Shown here piece after piece: positions 1 to 8,996 of a DNA stretch of 64,000 bases. A model generated the notes under the pieces. That model had not been told where the DNA came from and did not search any database. It saw only the letters and a program-made list of their open reading frames with translations. The stretch covers positions 248,001 to 312,000 of the forward strand of contig NZ_CP015378.1 of assembly GCF_001629705.1 (NCBI RefSeq), written 5' to 3'. A program made the position numbers and the translations under genes. Numbering within the stretch: position 1 is the first letter of the stretch; each line of letters opens with the position of its first letter. The stretch comes from Fictibacillus phosphorivorans. Lineage in GTDB: Bacteria > Bacillota > Bacilli > Bacillales > Fictibacillaceae.

Positions 1-1102
<1,102 letters not shown>

Positions 1103-1163
1103 AGGGCTTACCTCCTATATTGAAATTGAGGGCTGACGGACATGGTTGATAAGACCTTGTTCA

Positions 1164-2435
1164 TCAGCCTTCATTAATTGGATTCGGATGAGATGTAGAT
1201 GATTCTGTGTTCGGAGCTGCGGTTGGCATGAGTTTAGGAGGCTGTATGATGGACAATGGATTCCACCTACGCAAGAGCTGCATCCCAATAAAGATGACAA
1301 AACCTACTATCACGTACGTTACATAAGGAACAGCCCTTTGTCCGCCATCTGCGACTTCAAACAATCGTCCTCCGATGGAATTTCCGATCGCTTCCCCAAT
1401 CCCTGTAAAAACGCTTGCTAATCCAAAGAACATACCAAGAAACCGGGCAGCCGCAAGCTGTGAGATCGACGTATCCAACGTAGGCATGATCAGCATCTCA
1501 CCAGTGATAAAGATAATTCCGGTAAAAACAAAGAAAAATAAAGTGTTCGCAAAATATAAACTTCCGAGAGCTGATCCGATACAGATCGCCCCTATACCAA
1601 CAGAAGTCAGGGGATGAATGTTTCGGATAATATTTTTGGTTATGAGCGTTTGAGCTAATATAACCGTGATGCTGTTGATGGTCCAGATGATGCTGATGTC
1701 TTTTCCATTGGACAGTACATTTTCAGCTCGAAGCGGGAGTACGAGTGCAAACTGTACGTAAAGCGCCCAAACAAAGATTGTCGCAATCACAAAAACGAGG
1801 AAGGGAATGTTTTTTAACGCTTGTCGATATTCACTCCACTTAACTTCTCGACAGTTTTCGTCTCCGCAGCCTGCAGGTAAGAAGAACCAGCTGATCACGC
1901 TTGCTCCTAAATAAATAACAGCAGCGGTTATGAAGATTAGTTTTGAACTTCCTGTAAATAAAGCGAACACAGTCAATCCGGCAATCGCCATCCCGATATT
2001 GGCAAAGATTCCACGCAATGAAAAAGCAGTAGATCTCATTTCTGCTTTTACGAGTGATGAAATAAATGCTTTTGTGGACGGTGCATTGAGTCCAAGACCA
2101 AGCCCGCTGATCGCAGCAGTTAACAATATGAGTGAATAGGTTGAAAAATAAGCGAAACCTATCAGCCCGCCTGCCCGTATTAAAGCACCAAGTGCTATGA
2201 TAAAACGTCTGCCTGTACGGTCAGCGAATACGCCTCCGACCACACTTCCAACTTGCATGAAGATCGAGATAACAGCGAGAGTAAAACCGATCTGTGCCGC
2301 TGTTAGTCCGGTTTCCACTTTTAAGAGGATAGGTAGGACAGGCAAGACAAGATACGAGCCAAGATGGGTAATAAAGACAACGACCAATAGACTGAACAAT
2401 GGTCTGTTGCCTTTTAATAAAGAATGAGTGGGCAT
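1164..2435 (-). CDS. MFS drug/metabolite transporter, DHA1-like
   Basis: A 423-residue major facilitator superfamily permease with about 12 hydrophobic segments. The loop after TM2 has motif A, GVFADRTGRRF (about residues 68-78), and TM4-5 contains a Gly-rich stretch (SGLGLGLNAPS) typical of DHA1 exporters. A hydrophilic middle loop with a Cys pair (GCGDENC) separates the two six-helix halves. ATG at 2435 follows GGAGG at good spacing. It lies 18 bases downstream of the DUF2892 gene, so the two are probably cotranscribed on the minus strand. The substrate cannot be inferred; multidrug or metabolite efflux is most likely. Confidence 0.85.
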   Translation of the reverse strand: MPTHSLLKGNRPLFSLLVVVFITHLGSYLVLPVLPILLKVETGLTAAQIGFTLAVISIFMQVGSVVGGVFADRTGRRFIIALGALIRAGGLIGFAYFSTYSLILLTAAISGLGLGLNAPSTKAFISSLVKAEMRSTAFSLRGIFANIGMAIAGLTVFALFTGSSKLIFITAAVIYLGASVISWFFLPAGCGDENCREVKWSEYRQALKNIPFLVFVIATIFVWALYVQFALVLPLRAENVLSNGKDISIIWTINSITVILAQTLITKNIIRNIHPLTSVGIGAICIGSALGSLYFANTLFFFVFTGIIFITGEMLIMPTLDTSISQLAAARFLGMFFGLASVFTGIGEAIGNSIGGRLFEVADGGQRAVPYVTYVIVGFVIFIGMQLLRRWNPLSIIQPPKLMPTAAPNTESSTSHPNPINEG

Positions 2436-2453
2436 AGTGCTGCCTCCTTCTTA

Positions 2454-2714
2454 TTATGAAGGGTTGAACGGCGAACCTTCTTCCGCGATGTTACCAAGAT
2501 CCATGTCGTTCATTTCTTTGCTTTTGTGAAGAAGGTCAGTCACTGGGCAGTAGCGAACGATTCCTTCTGCTACTTTCATTGCACCCATTAAGATCATAAG
2601 GATGTATGACTCTTTGTAAGGCTTTCTTGTCAGCTTTGCTGTATAAACGGAAAGCAGTGTCAGACCTGCAATAATACGAATCATGCTATTAACTAAACCA
2701 ATATTTTGTCTCAT
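2454..2714 (-). CDS. DUF2892 (YgaP-type) inner membrane protein
   Basis: An 86-residue protein starting MRQNIGLVNSMIRI, with ATG at 2714 behind GAAAGGAG. A longer open frame runs upstream but has no ribosome site and no family similarity. The N-terminal helix pair (IRIIAGLTLLSVYTA and ILMILMGAMKVAEGI) and the RYCPVTDLLHKS segment match the DUF2892 family, in which a Cys-Pro motif follows the second helix. In other proteins the domain is often fused to rhodanese; here it stands alone. The C-terminal 20 residues are acidic. It sits just upstream of the MFS gene and divergent from yerA. Function is unknown. Confidence 0.8.
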   Translation of the reverse strand: MRQNIGLVNSMIRIIAGLTLLSVYTAKLTRKPYKESYILMILMGAMKVAEGIVRYCPVTDLLHKSKEMNDMDLGNIAEEGSPFNPS

Positions 2715-2806
2715 TGTGATACTCCTTTCAATTTTCACCAATTTACTTAGCGAATATGGTATTCTTGAAAAAACGAAATTTTCAGAGAGAAGACAGGTGA
2801 TCCAAC

Positions 2807-4555
2807 ATGAACCAACACATTGCTTTTTGGACAAAAGCGCAAATGCGCAAACAAGTGGCCGTCATTCAAGGTGAATTGGCACCGTCGCTTGTCTTAACAA
2901 ACGCTACTTATTTGAACACAGCTCTTAAAAAATGGGTAAAAGCAAACATCTGGATCCTTCAAGACCGCATCGTCTATGTAGGCGAAAAGATGCCTGAACA
3001 TACAACCGGAACGGAAATCACAGATCTAGAAGGTAAGTTTGTTGTGCCGGGGTATATCGAACCTCATTGTCATCCGTTTCAACTTTATAATCCCCAGTCG
3101 CTCTCGCGATATGCATTGCAGCGTGGAACGTCCGTATTTTTAGCCGACAACTTTATGCTGCTTTTTGAAATGAGTATTTCGAAAGCGCTTTCTTTTATGG
3201 AAGACGTGAACGATCTGCCTTCTAATTTCTTTTGGTGGTGCCGTTATGACGCACAAACTGAGCTCTTAGAAGAAGAAAATTATTTTTCGGAAAAAAGTGT
3301 GAGGCAGCTGCTCGAGAGCCCGTATGTTCTTCAAGGTGGCGAGTTAACGAGCTGGCCGCGTGTGCTTCATGGTGACGATACACTGTTGCATTGGATGCTG
3401 AAGACGAAGAAAGCGGGTAAGAAGATCGAGGGACATCTGCCAGGAGCTTCTGAAAAGACCTTAACCGCGATGACGTTGCTCGGAGTGGATTGCGATCATG
3501 AAGCGATGACGGGGACAGAAGTGATGGACCGATTGAATGCCGGTCTGCAAGTGTCGCTTCGTTATTCTTCGATTCGTCCTGATCTGCCGAAATTATTGCG
3601 TCAGATGAAAGAGGAAGGCATCACGAATTATGAACGAATCTTTATGACGACTGACGGTTCCACACCTGCATTTTATGAGGAAGGGGTTACCGATAAGATG
3701 CTAGAGATCGCGCTGGAAGCAGGGCTTGATCCAGTGGATGCGTATATGATGGTCTCTTATAACGTGGCTAGATATTATGGTCTAGATCACCTCTTTGGTA
3801 TGGTTGCCGCAGGTCGGGTCGCACATTTAAATATTTTAGATGACGTAACAAATCCTCTGCCTGAATCTGTTTTGGCAAAAGGAAAATGGATGAAGCGTGA
3901 CGGTAAGGATGTTAGTGACGATCGTGACTTTCAATTTGATTGGGAAGGTCATGGCATCAAAAAAAGAGATATCAAATGGGACCTCCAAGACGAGGATTTT
4001 CAGTTTTCTGGTCTCGTTGGAATAGAAATGTACAATAGTGTGATCACACGACCATATAATGTATCGATCAATCCTTTTTCTGAAGAGATTAACGGAGAAT
4101 CAGACGAGTGTTTCTTAATGCTGATCGATAAAGAAGGAAAGTGGAGAATTAATACGGTCGTAAAGGGTTTTGCGAAAAATCTTTATGGCTTTGCTAGCTC
4201 ATATTCCAATACGGGAGATCTTTTAATCATCGGAAAAAGCAAAAAAGATATGGCTGTGGCGTTTGAGCGCTTGAAAGAAGTAGGCGGAGGCATCGTTCTT
4301 GCGGAAAGAGGCGAAATCGTTGCTGAGATAAAACTTCCATTAGCGGGAGGAATGTCGAATCTTAGTATAGAAGAACTAGTGGTAGAAGAGAAAAGATTAA
4401 CAAACGCTTTAAGAGAAAGAGGCTATCAATACGAAGATCCGATCTATTCGCTTTTGTTTTTCTCATCCACCCACTTGCCATACATCCGCATTACGCAAAG
4501 AGGCATTTACGATGTTAAAAAGAAAGGGTTACTCTTTCCTTCGATTATGCGTTAA
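2807..4555 (+). CDS. yerA: Adenine deaminase-like amidohydrolase
   Basis: A 582-residue amidohydrolase of the adenine deaminase (Ade/YerA) family. The metal-binding motif EPHCHP carries the HxH pair at residues 87 and 89. Further family signatures are the segment GHLPGA, the late Asp in TTDGST, and a C-terminal adenine-deaminase domain from about residue 410 (SVITRPYNVSI and later VLAERGEIVAEI). True Ade converts adenine to hypoxanthine; YerA-type paralogues are only presumed to do so. Position between purD and yerB matches B. subtilis yerA, and a purine role would fit. The ATG start has only a weak AGGTGA ribosome site. Confidence 0.85.
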   Translation: MNQHIAFWTKAQMRKQVAVIQGELAPSLVLTNATYLNTALKKWVKANIWILQDRIVYVGEKMPEHTTGTEITDLEGKFVVPGYIEPHCHPFQLYNPQSLSRYALQRGTSVFLADNFMLLFEMSISKALSFMEDVNDLPSNFFWWCRYDAQTELLEEENYFSEKSVRQLLESPYVLQGGELTSWPRVLHGDDTLLHWMLKTKKAGKKIEGHLPGASEKTLTAMTLLGVDCDHEAMTGTEVMDRLNAGLQVSLRYSSIRPDLPKLLRQMKEEGITNYERIFMTTDGSTPAFYEEGVTDKMLEIALEAGLDPVDAYMMVSYNVARYYGLDHLFGMVAAGRVAHLNILDDVTNPLPESVLAKGKWMKRDGKDVSDDRDFQFDWEGHGIKKRDIKWDLQDEDFQFSGLVGIEMYNSVITRPYNVSINPFSEEINGESDECFLMLIDKEGKWRINTVVKGFAKNLYGFASSYSNTGDLLIIGKSKKDMAVAFERLKEVGGGIVLAERGEIVAEIKLPLAGGMSNLSIEELVVEEKRLTNALRERGYQYEDPIYSLLFFSSTHLPYIRITQRGIYDVKKKGLLFPSIMR

Positions 4556-4604
4556 TATAGAAAAGGATTGGGCAAAATAATACGATACAAAGGTAGTGAG
4601 CCCA

Positions 4605-5621
4605 ATGAAAAAGTGGTACATCATCTTGATGGCGATGATCACGGTATTAACGCTGTCTGCATGTAAAGACGCAAGAGATAAAGTATTAGAAGAAGGTAAA
4701 GTAGATAAAGCTGAAGCGACGGATTCAAAAAAAGAGGAGTTTTCCTCTGTTTATCCACTCACTGGCTTGGGTACGAATGAAGAGGTAGATCATCGCGCGA
4801 TTTCGGTCATGGTGAACAACCACCCGAAAGCACGCCCGCAATCAGGACTTCATAAAGCTGATATCGTATACGAAGTATTAGCTGAGGGAGAACTTACACG
4901 CTTTTTAGCAATCTTCCAAAGTGAAATGCCAGAAGTAGTAGGACCGGTTCGCAGCGCGAGAGATTATTACATCGAGCTTTCACGTGGCTATCATGCTTTA
5001 TTCGTGGCACACGGGTTCAGTCCAGAAGCTAGAGAGATTCTCTATGGCGGAACAATCGATCACTTGAACGGAATGGATTACGATGGAATTCTTTTCAATC
5101 GAGCTGATTTTAGAAAAGCGCCTCACAACTCTTATATCACCTATGAAAATATTCAAAAAGGGATGGAGAAGATCGGCGCCGATGAGTCAGATGATCTTGA
5201 TATGCTTGCGTTCTTAACCTCGAAAAGTGCTAAAGCCATAGAGGGTGCGCCTGCAAACGAGATTCAGATCTCTTATCCAGGTGGGGAAACAGTAGGATTC
5301 ACGTACTCTGCTAAAAAGAAGACGTACGCGAGAAGCAGCAACAATGAACCAACGATAGATCGTGAGACCGAAACACCCATTACGGTAAGCAATGTATTCA
5401 TTGTTGAAGCGGCTCACCGGGTAATCGATGATGCCGGCAGACGAGAGATCAACTTAACGTCAGGCGGAGATGCGATTCTGATTCAGAATGGTGTCGCACA
5501 AAACATTTCGTGGAAAAACGAAAATGGAAGAATTGTTCCGGACGGTGGAGCGTTTGTTCCAGGAAAGACATGGATTAACATTGTACCGAGTGGAACGACA
5601 GATTCGGTTAAGATGCAATAA
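4605..5621 (+). CDS. yerB: YerB-like lipoprotein, DUF3048
   Basis: A 338-residue secreted lipoprotein. The N terminus is basic-hydrophobic with lipobox L-S-A-C, so Cys20 is the lipidated residue. A charged Lys/Glu linker follows, then the DUF3048 N-terminal domain (VMVNNHPKARPQSG, GPVRSARDYY) and its C-terminal partner (PDGGAFVPGKTWINIVP). ATG at 4605 was chosen over an upstream GTG at 4596 because the GTG sits almost on the Shine-Dalgarno-like bases. It has the same neighbours as B. subtilis yerB. The biochemical function of the family is unknown; the location should be the outer face of the membrane. Confidence 0.88.
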   Translation: MKKWYIILMAMITVLTLSACKDARDKVLEEGKVDKAEATDSKKEEFSSVYPLTGLGTNEEVDHRAISVMVNNHPKARPQSGLHKADIVYEVLAEGELTRFLAIFQSEMPEVVGPVRSARDYYIELSRGYHALFVAHGFSPEAREILYGGTIDHLNGMDYDGILFNRADFRKAPHNSYITYENIQKGMEKIGADESDDLDMLAFLTSKSAKAIEGAPANEIQISYPGGETVGFTYSAKKKTYARSSNNEPTIDRETETPITVSNVFIVEAAHRVIDDAGRREINLTSGGDAILIQNGVAQNISWKNENGRIVPDGGAFVPGKTWINIVPSGTTDSVKMQ

Positions 5622-5638
5622 AAAGGAGTGCATGTTTC

Positions 5639-5944
5639 ATGCAAATTGATAAATTACGAGGAAAAGCATTAGATCAGCTTTTTGAATCTGTTCTATCGCT
5701 AAAAGATATGGAAGAATGCTATCGATTCTTTGATGACCTTTGTACGATGAACGAGATTCAATCTTTGGCACAGCGACTAGAAGTAGCACGTATGCTTCGT
5801 GAAGGAAAAACCTATCACAAGATTGAGAGCGAAACAGGTGCGAGCACCGCAACCATCTCACGTGTAAAACGTTGTTTGAACTTTGGAAACGACGCATACG
5901 CGATGGTGCTCGATCGCGTTCATGAAGAGGAAGAAGCAAAATAA
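5639..5944 (+). CDS. yerC: YerC/YecD family TrpR-related DNA-binding protein
   Basis: A 101-residue protein of the YerC/YecD group, helical and related to the Trp repressor fold. The helix-turn-helix runs over about residues 38-75: ARMLREGKTYHKIE is followed by TGASTATISRVKRCL, a clear recognition helix. ATG at 5639 follows AAAGGAG with ten bases between. It starts 17 bases after yerB and is followed by an intrinsic terminator, so it is the last gene of the yerA/yerB/yerC transcript. Targets of this family are poorly known, and no tryptophan link is visible here. Confidence 0.88.
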   Translation: MQIDKLRGKALDQLFESVLSLKDMEECYRFFDDLCTMNEIQSLAQRLEVARMLREGKTYHKIESETGASTATISRVKRCLNFGNDAYAMVLDRVHEEEEAK

Positions 5945-5952
5945 TGAGAAGA

Positions 5953-5979
5953 AAACCTGCCTGAGTGGTGGGTTTTTTT
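5953..5979 (+). terminator. Intrinsic terminator of yerC
   Basis: A nine-base stem AAACCTGCC/GGTGGGTTT (two G-U pairs) with loop TGAGT is followed by a run of seven T. Confidence 0.85.
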
Positions 5980-6043
5980 GTATTTTTGTGTGGGTAGTGT
6001 AGGGGAAGAGTTTGGGGGCTGTCGATAGATGTCGAGGATTGCA

Positions 6044-6147
6044 GACTCGTGGATAAACTGTAAAAACTTTTGGATTCAACACTAAAACTCGTGGATTGAG
6101 CACCCAAACTTGTGGATTAAGAGCAAAAACTTTAGGATTGAAGCTCA
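6044..6147. repeat. Degenerate 21-bp tandem array, five units (family A)
   Basis: The core AAACTTGTGGATT recurs with GGAT at 6051, 6072, 6093, 6114 and 6135, an exact 21-base step. Each core is followed by seven to eight variable bases. The array lies between the yerC terminator and the marR promoter. A short hairpin GCTTGGC/GCCAAGC without a T run follows at 6188-6205. A minus-strand open frame reads the array as heptads of the type LNPKVFx, but it lacks a convincing start, so I treat this as non-coding repeat DNA. Confidence 0.8.
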
Positions 6148-6225
6148 CCACGGTAGTTTTACCACTCTGTAAATCACTAAAATGTAAGCTTGGCGGCAGC
6201 CAAGCACCCGCATATACGCAAAATA

Positions 6226-6254
6226 TTGACAGAAACATCATCACCATTTATATT
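6226..6254 (+). promoter_or_regulatory. Sigma-A promoter of the MarR gene
   Basis: TTGACA (6226-6231), 17 bases, TATATT (6249-6254). This is one of the best -35/-10 pairs in the window, 43 bases upstream of the ATG. Confidence 0.75.
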
Positions 6255-6269
6255 TGTATGTACAAACAA
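6253..6269. promoter_or_regulatory. Candidate MarR operator, copy 1
   Basis: A perfect dyad TTTGTA-TG-TACAAA at 6253-6266, continued by CAA. It begins inside the -10 box of the marR promoter. A near copy (TTGTTTGTACAAGCAA) lies downstream of marR at 6744-6759. Binding of the adjacent MarR protein is an inference. Confidence 0.65.
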
Positions 6270-6296
6270 CATTAACGATTGCAAAGAGGTGCTAAA

Positions 6297-6719
6297 ATGC
6301 CCGAAAAGTATCTAGAAAATTGTTTATATTTTACCGTAAACAAACTTTCTCGCGTTATTTCCAAAATGGCTGAGGAATCGTTTAGACCAACGGGTATTAC
6401 GCCTACTCATGGCTTTATGATGATGCTCGTGAACAACAAACCTGGAATCTCTCAATCGGAATTGGCAGAAGAACTTCACATGACACCAAGTACGATTACA
6501 AGGTTTGTGGACAAGCTTGTTGTAAAGGGACTTGCAGAGCGTAAGGTCCAAGGAAAGATGTCGCACATCCATCCGACACAAGCGGGCACTGATATTCAAA
6601 CAGATCTCGAAAAAGCATGGAAAGATCTATACCGAACGTACTCCGATCTTTTAGGAGAAGAAGAGGGAAAAGCACTCACAAAAGCAACGCATCTAGCAGC
6701 AGGGCAGCTCGAATCATAA
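6297..6719 (+). CDS. MarR family transcriptional regulator
   Basis: A 140-residue winged-helix regulator of the MarR family. After a dimerisation helix (residues 1-30) come the HTH (ISQSELAEELHMTPSTITR, about residues 50-68) and the wing (LVVKGLAERKVQG). ATG at 6297 follows AGAGGTG; an in-frame TTG at 6279 has no ribosome site. The same palindrome lies in its own promoter and in front of the next gene, a flavin-type quinone reductase. That arrangement is typical of redox- or electrophile-sensing MarR proteins such as YodB or HypR. The only Cys is in the N-terminal helix (LENCLYF), which would suit a thiol sensor. The ligand is unknown. Confidence 0.88.
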   Translation: MPEKYLENCLYFTVNKLSRVISKMAEESFRPTGITPTHGFMMMLVNNKPGISQSELAEELHMTPSTITRFVDKLVVKGLAERKVQGKMSHIHPTQAGTDIQTDLEKAWKDLYRTYSDLLGEEEGKALTKATHLAAGQLES

Positions 6720-6743
6720 GAGCTCTCTTCTTTACCGTTTAAG

Positions 6744-6770
6744 TTGTTTGTACAAGCAAATGATTATAAT
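6744..6770 (+). promoter_or_regulatory. Candidate MarR operator copy 2 with -10 box
   Basis: TTGTTTGTACAAGCAA (6744-6759) closely matches the operator at 6254-6269. A perfect TATAAT follows at 6765-6770, so the operator would cover the -35 and spacer of a promoter for the downstream flavoprotein gene. The gene starts 250 bases later because a dispersed repeat element lies between. Confidence 0.65.
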
Positions 6771-6839
6771 AAATTTTAATATAAGGCTCTTTTCTGCATA
6801 TTTGTTGCTTTTATATCTTGTATATCCTCGTCATTGCAA

Positions 6840-6968
6840 GTTGATTGTAACGCAAGGTTGCCGACTCCTACGGGACGAGCGGTCAGGTGGAGACTCCTAA
6901 AGGCGCGTAGCGGCAGGAGGCTCACCGTACGCCCCGTGGAAAGCGAGCGACCTGGAGTGTAAATCAAC
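6840..6968 (+). repeat. 129-bp dispersed palindromic element, copy R1
   Basis: The element begins GTTGATT and ends AATCAAC, with internal blocks GACTCCT, GGCTCACCG and GGAAAGCGAGC. It is 129 bases long, as are R2 and R3. It carries no open frame and sits in the untranslated leader of the flavoprotein gene. It resembles a MITE or structured-RNA repeat. Confidence 0.85.
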
Positions 6969-7022
6969 TACTTACACAAGCTTCAATACAAACGAAAACA
7001 GCCTAAAAAAGGAGATCTATCA

Positions 7023-7553
7023 ATGAAAAAAACACTCGTCATTATCGCACATCCTCATCTACAGAACTCTACAGTAAATAAAAGATGGGCAGAGGAAATA
7101 GAAAAACAAGATCACGTTACGGTTCGAAAACTTTATGATCTATATCCAGACGGGAAAGTGAACGTTGAAGAAGAACAGCGCATGCTGCTTGAACACGATC
7201 GTATCGTTCTGCAATTTCCGTTCTACTGGTACAGCTCACCTTCACTTTTAAAAGAATGGCAAGATAGAGTGCTAGCGTTCGGTTGGGCTTATGGTCCTGG
7301 AGGCGACGCATTACATGGAAAAGAGCTAGTACTTGCTATTTCAACAGGAGGCCCAGACTTCTCTTACAAAGCAGGAGGTCACAACCACTATACGATTAGT
7401 GAACTGCTTCGTCCGTTCCAAGCGACATCTAACTTGATCGGAACACGTTATATCACGCCGTTCGTCTTCCATAGTGCAATTCGCGCATCAGAGGAAGCCG
7501 TTGAACAAAGCGCGCAGAATTATATCTCATACGTTTTGAATCCTGAAATTTAA
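7023..7553 (+). CDS. NAD(P)H oxidoreductase, flavodoxin-2 fold (KefF/MdaB/YwrO-like)
   Basis: A 176-residue flavodoxin-like NAD(P)H:quinone reductase. The N-terminal strand-loop KTLVIIAHPHLQNST binds the FMN/FAD phosphate. The segment QFPFYWYSSPSLLKEWQDRV is the family signature for the flavin site and dimer face, and STGGP lies in the second phosphate-side loop. Such enzymes reduce quinones and azo compounds by two electrons in the cytosol. ATG at 7023 follows AAAGGAG. Its candidate promoter carries the same operator as the adjacent marR, so it is probably that regulator's target. The stop overlaps the convergent GNAT gene by four bases. Confidence 0.88.
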   Translation: MKKTLVIIAHPHLQNSTVNKRWAEEIEKQDHVTVRKLYDLYPDGKVNVEEEQRMLLEHDRIVLQFPFYWYSSPSLLKEWQDRVLAFGWAYGPGGDALHGKELVLAISTGGPDFSYKAGGHNHYTISELLRPFQATSNLIGTRYITPFVFHSAIRASEEAVEQSAQNYISYVLNPEI

Positions 7554-8089
7554 TGAAATTCATTCTTCATCAAGCTCATCTGGACTTGGTCGCGGCAGCT
7601 TCCGCGTATCCATTCTGCCTGCCTGACAACGCCTTCAGCTTGAAAGCCTAGTCGGCGGGCGAGCTTGATGCTTTTATCATTTTGAACCGCAGCACGCAGC
7701 TCCACGCGATTCAGCATCAGCGTGTAATAAGCATACATAAGCATTCCTTTTACCGCTCGCTGTGCGATTCCATGGCCTTCAAATCCTGATCCTACCCAAT
7801 AGCCAAGCATACCTGACTGGTTGTGCCACTTAATATCGTATAAAGCAACAGAGCCTGCTACTTGCCCCCGATACCATATAAAAAGAACAACATCTGTTTG
7901 TTCTTTCATCTTTTTGTTCACCGTTTTAATAAACTGCCGCATCTCACCGCTTGATTGGGTGTAATCGACCCAGCTGATCCACGGTCCAAGATGTTGACGT
8001 GATTTTTCTAACATTCTATAGATGGTGTCGGATTCTTTAATGTCTGCTTGTTTTAGCATGATTTCATCGTCGATATGCCACATAAGCAT
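7550..8089 (-). CDS. GNAT acetyltransferase, RimJ/RimL type
   Basis: A 179-residue N-acetyltransferase of the GNAT superfamily (RimJ/RimL-like). The acetyl-CoA loop is LGYWVGSGFEGHGIAQRAV, a variant of Q/RxxGxG/A with GHGIA. Downstream, LRAAVQNDKSIKLARRLGF is the usual strand and helix before the C-terminal strand. ATG at 8089 was chosen because GGGAGGA lies six bases upstream; the in-frame TTG at 8104 overlaps that ribosome site. RimJ/L proteins acetylate protein N termini or small amines, and the substrate here is unknown. It is convergent with the flavoprotein gene and probably monocistronic. Confidence 0.87.
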   Translation of the reverse strand: MLMWHIDDEIMLKQADIKESDTIYRMLEKSRQHLGPWISWVDYTQSSGEMRQFIKTVNKKMKEQTDVVLFIWYRGQVAGSVALYDIKWHNQSGMLGYWVGSGFEGHGIAQRAVKGMLMYAYYTLMLNRVELRAAVQNDKSIKLARRLGFQAEGVVRQAEWIRGSCRDQVQMSLMKNEFH

Positions 8090-8242
8090 AGCCATTCCTC
8101 CCAAAAAGCAGTATGAACTTCACAATCTTTCCACATGATGAATCATAGAGTGAGAACCTTATTTTTGTTATAATGCAGAAGTACAGAACTGGCTTGTAAA
8201 AAAGCAAGCACGGGTGTTTTTAAATATGAAAGGAAGAACACA

Positions 8243-8935
8243 ATGTTTGATTATCGAAAATGGAAGCATGTGTTTAAGCTAGATCCTGATAAAGAGATCA
8301 GTGACAGTGACCTTGAGCTGATCTGTGAGAGCGGAACGGACGCTGTTATCGTCGGGGGATCTAGTGGCATTACATTGGATAACACGTTAGACCTTATGTC
8401 ACGAATTCGCAGATATGCGGTTCCTTGTGTGCTTGAAGTATCTAATATCGAATCACTTACACCAGGATTCGATTTTTACTATATTCCTACTGTATTAAAT
8501 GCAAAAGATGCTACCTTCATTACGGGGCTTCATACTGAAGCGTTGAAAGAATTTGGTGACATCATGAACTGGGACGAGATTCTAACTGAAGGATATTGCA
8601 TCTTAAATCCAGATTGTGAGGCGGCAAAACGGTCGAGTGCCAACACAGAACTCTCGGCAGATGATGTTGTAGCATATGCCCGCTTGGCCGAAAAAATGTT
8701 TAAGCTTCCGATCTTTTACTTGGAATACAGCGGCACTTATGGTGATGTTGATATCGTTCGTCAAGTAAAAAACGTGCTTGAAAACACGATCCTCTATTAT
8801 GGAGGCGGCATTCATTCGGGAGAACAAGCGAAAGAGATGGCAGAGTTCGCGGATACAGTTGTTGTCGGGAACGTTATTTATGACGACTTAAAAGCTGCGA
8901 TTGAAACAGTTGAAGCGGTTAAGGGTAAAAGTTGA
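8243..8935 (+). CDS. pcrB: Heptaprenylglyceryl phosphate synthase
   Basis: A 230-residue TIM-barrel enzyme of the GGGP synthase family, 230 being typical for PcrB. It transfers a heptaprenyl chain to sn-glycerol-1-phosphate, giving an archaeal-type ether lipid precursor in Bacillales. Visible signatures are the early loop [13 protein letters not shown], the glycerophosphate site [10 protein letters not shown] and the phosphate loop [12 protein letters not shown] with VVVGN near the end. ATG at 8243 follows AAAGGAAG. A TATAAT lies at 8169-8174 but its -35 is poor. Order pcrB-pcrA-ligA is as in B. subtilis. Confidence 0.93.
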   Translation: MFDYRKWKHVFKLDPDKEISDSDLELICESGTDAVIVGGSSGITLDNTLDLMSRIRRYAVPCVLEVSNIESLTPGFDFYYIPTVLNAKDATFITGLHTEALKEFGDIMNWDEILTEGYCILNPDCEAAKRSSANTELSADDVVAYARLAEKMFKLPIFYLEYSGTYGDVDIVRQVKNVLENTILYYGGGIHSGEQAKEMAEFADTVVVGNVIYDDLKAAIETVEAVKGKS

Positions 8936-8996
8936 TAAAATCTCAAAAATGAGTGAGAATAAAAATAAGAATATATGTTCGGGCGGTGAATGAAGA

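Noticed and set aside
1375-2427. Plus-strand open frames opposite the MFS gene
   Set aside because: They lack ribosome sites and are antisense shadows of a well-supported membrane protein gene.
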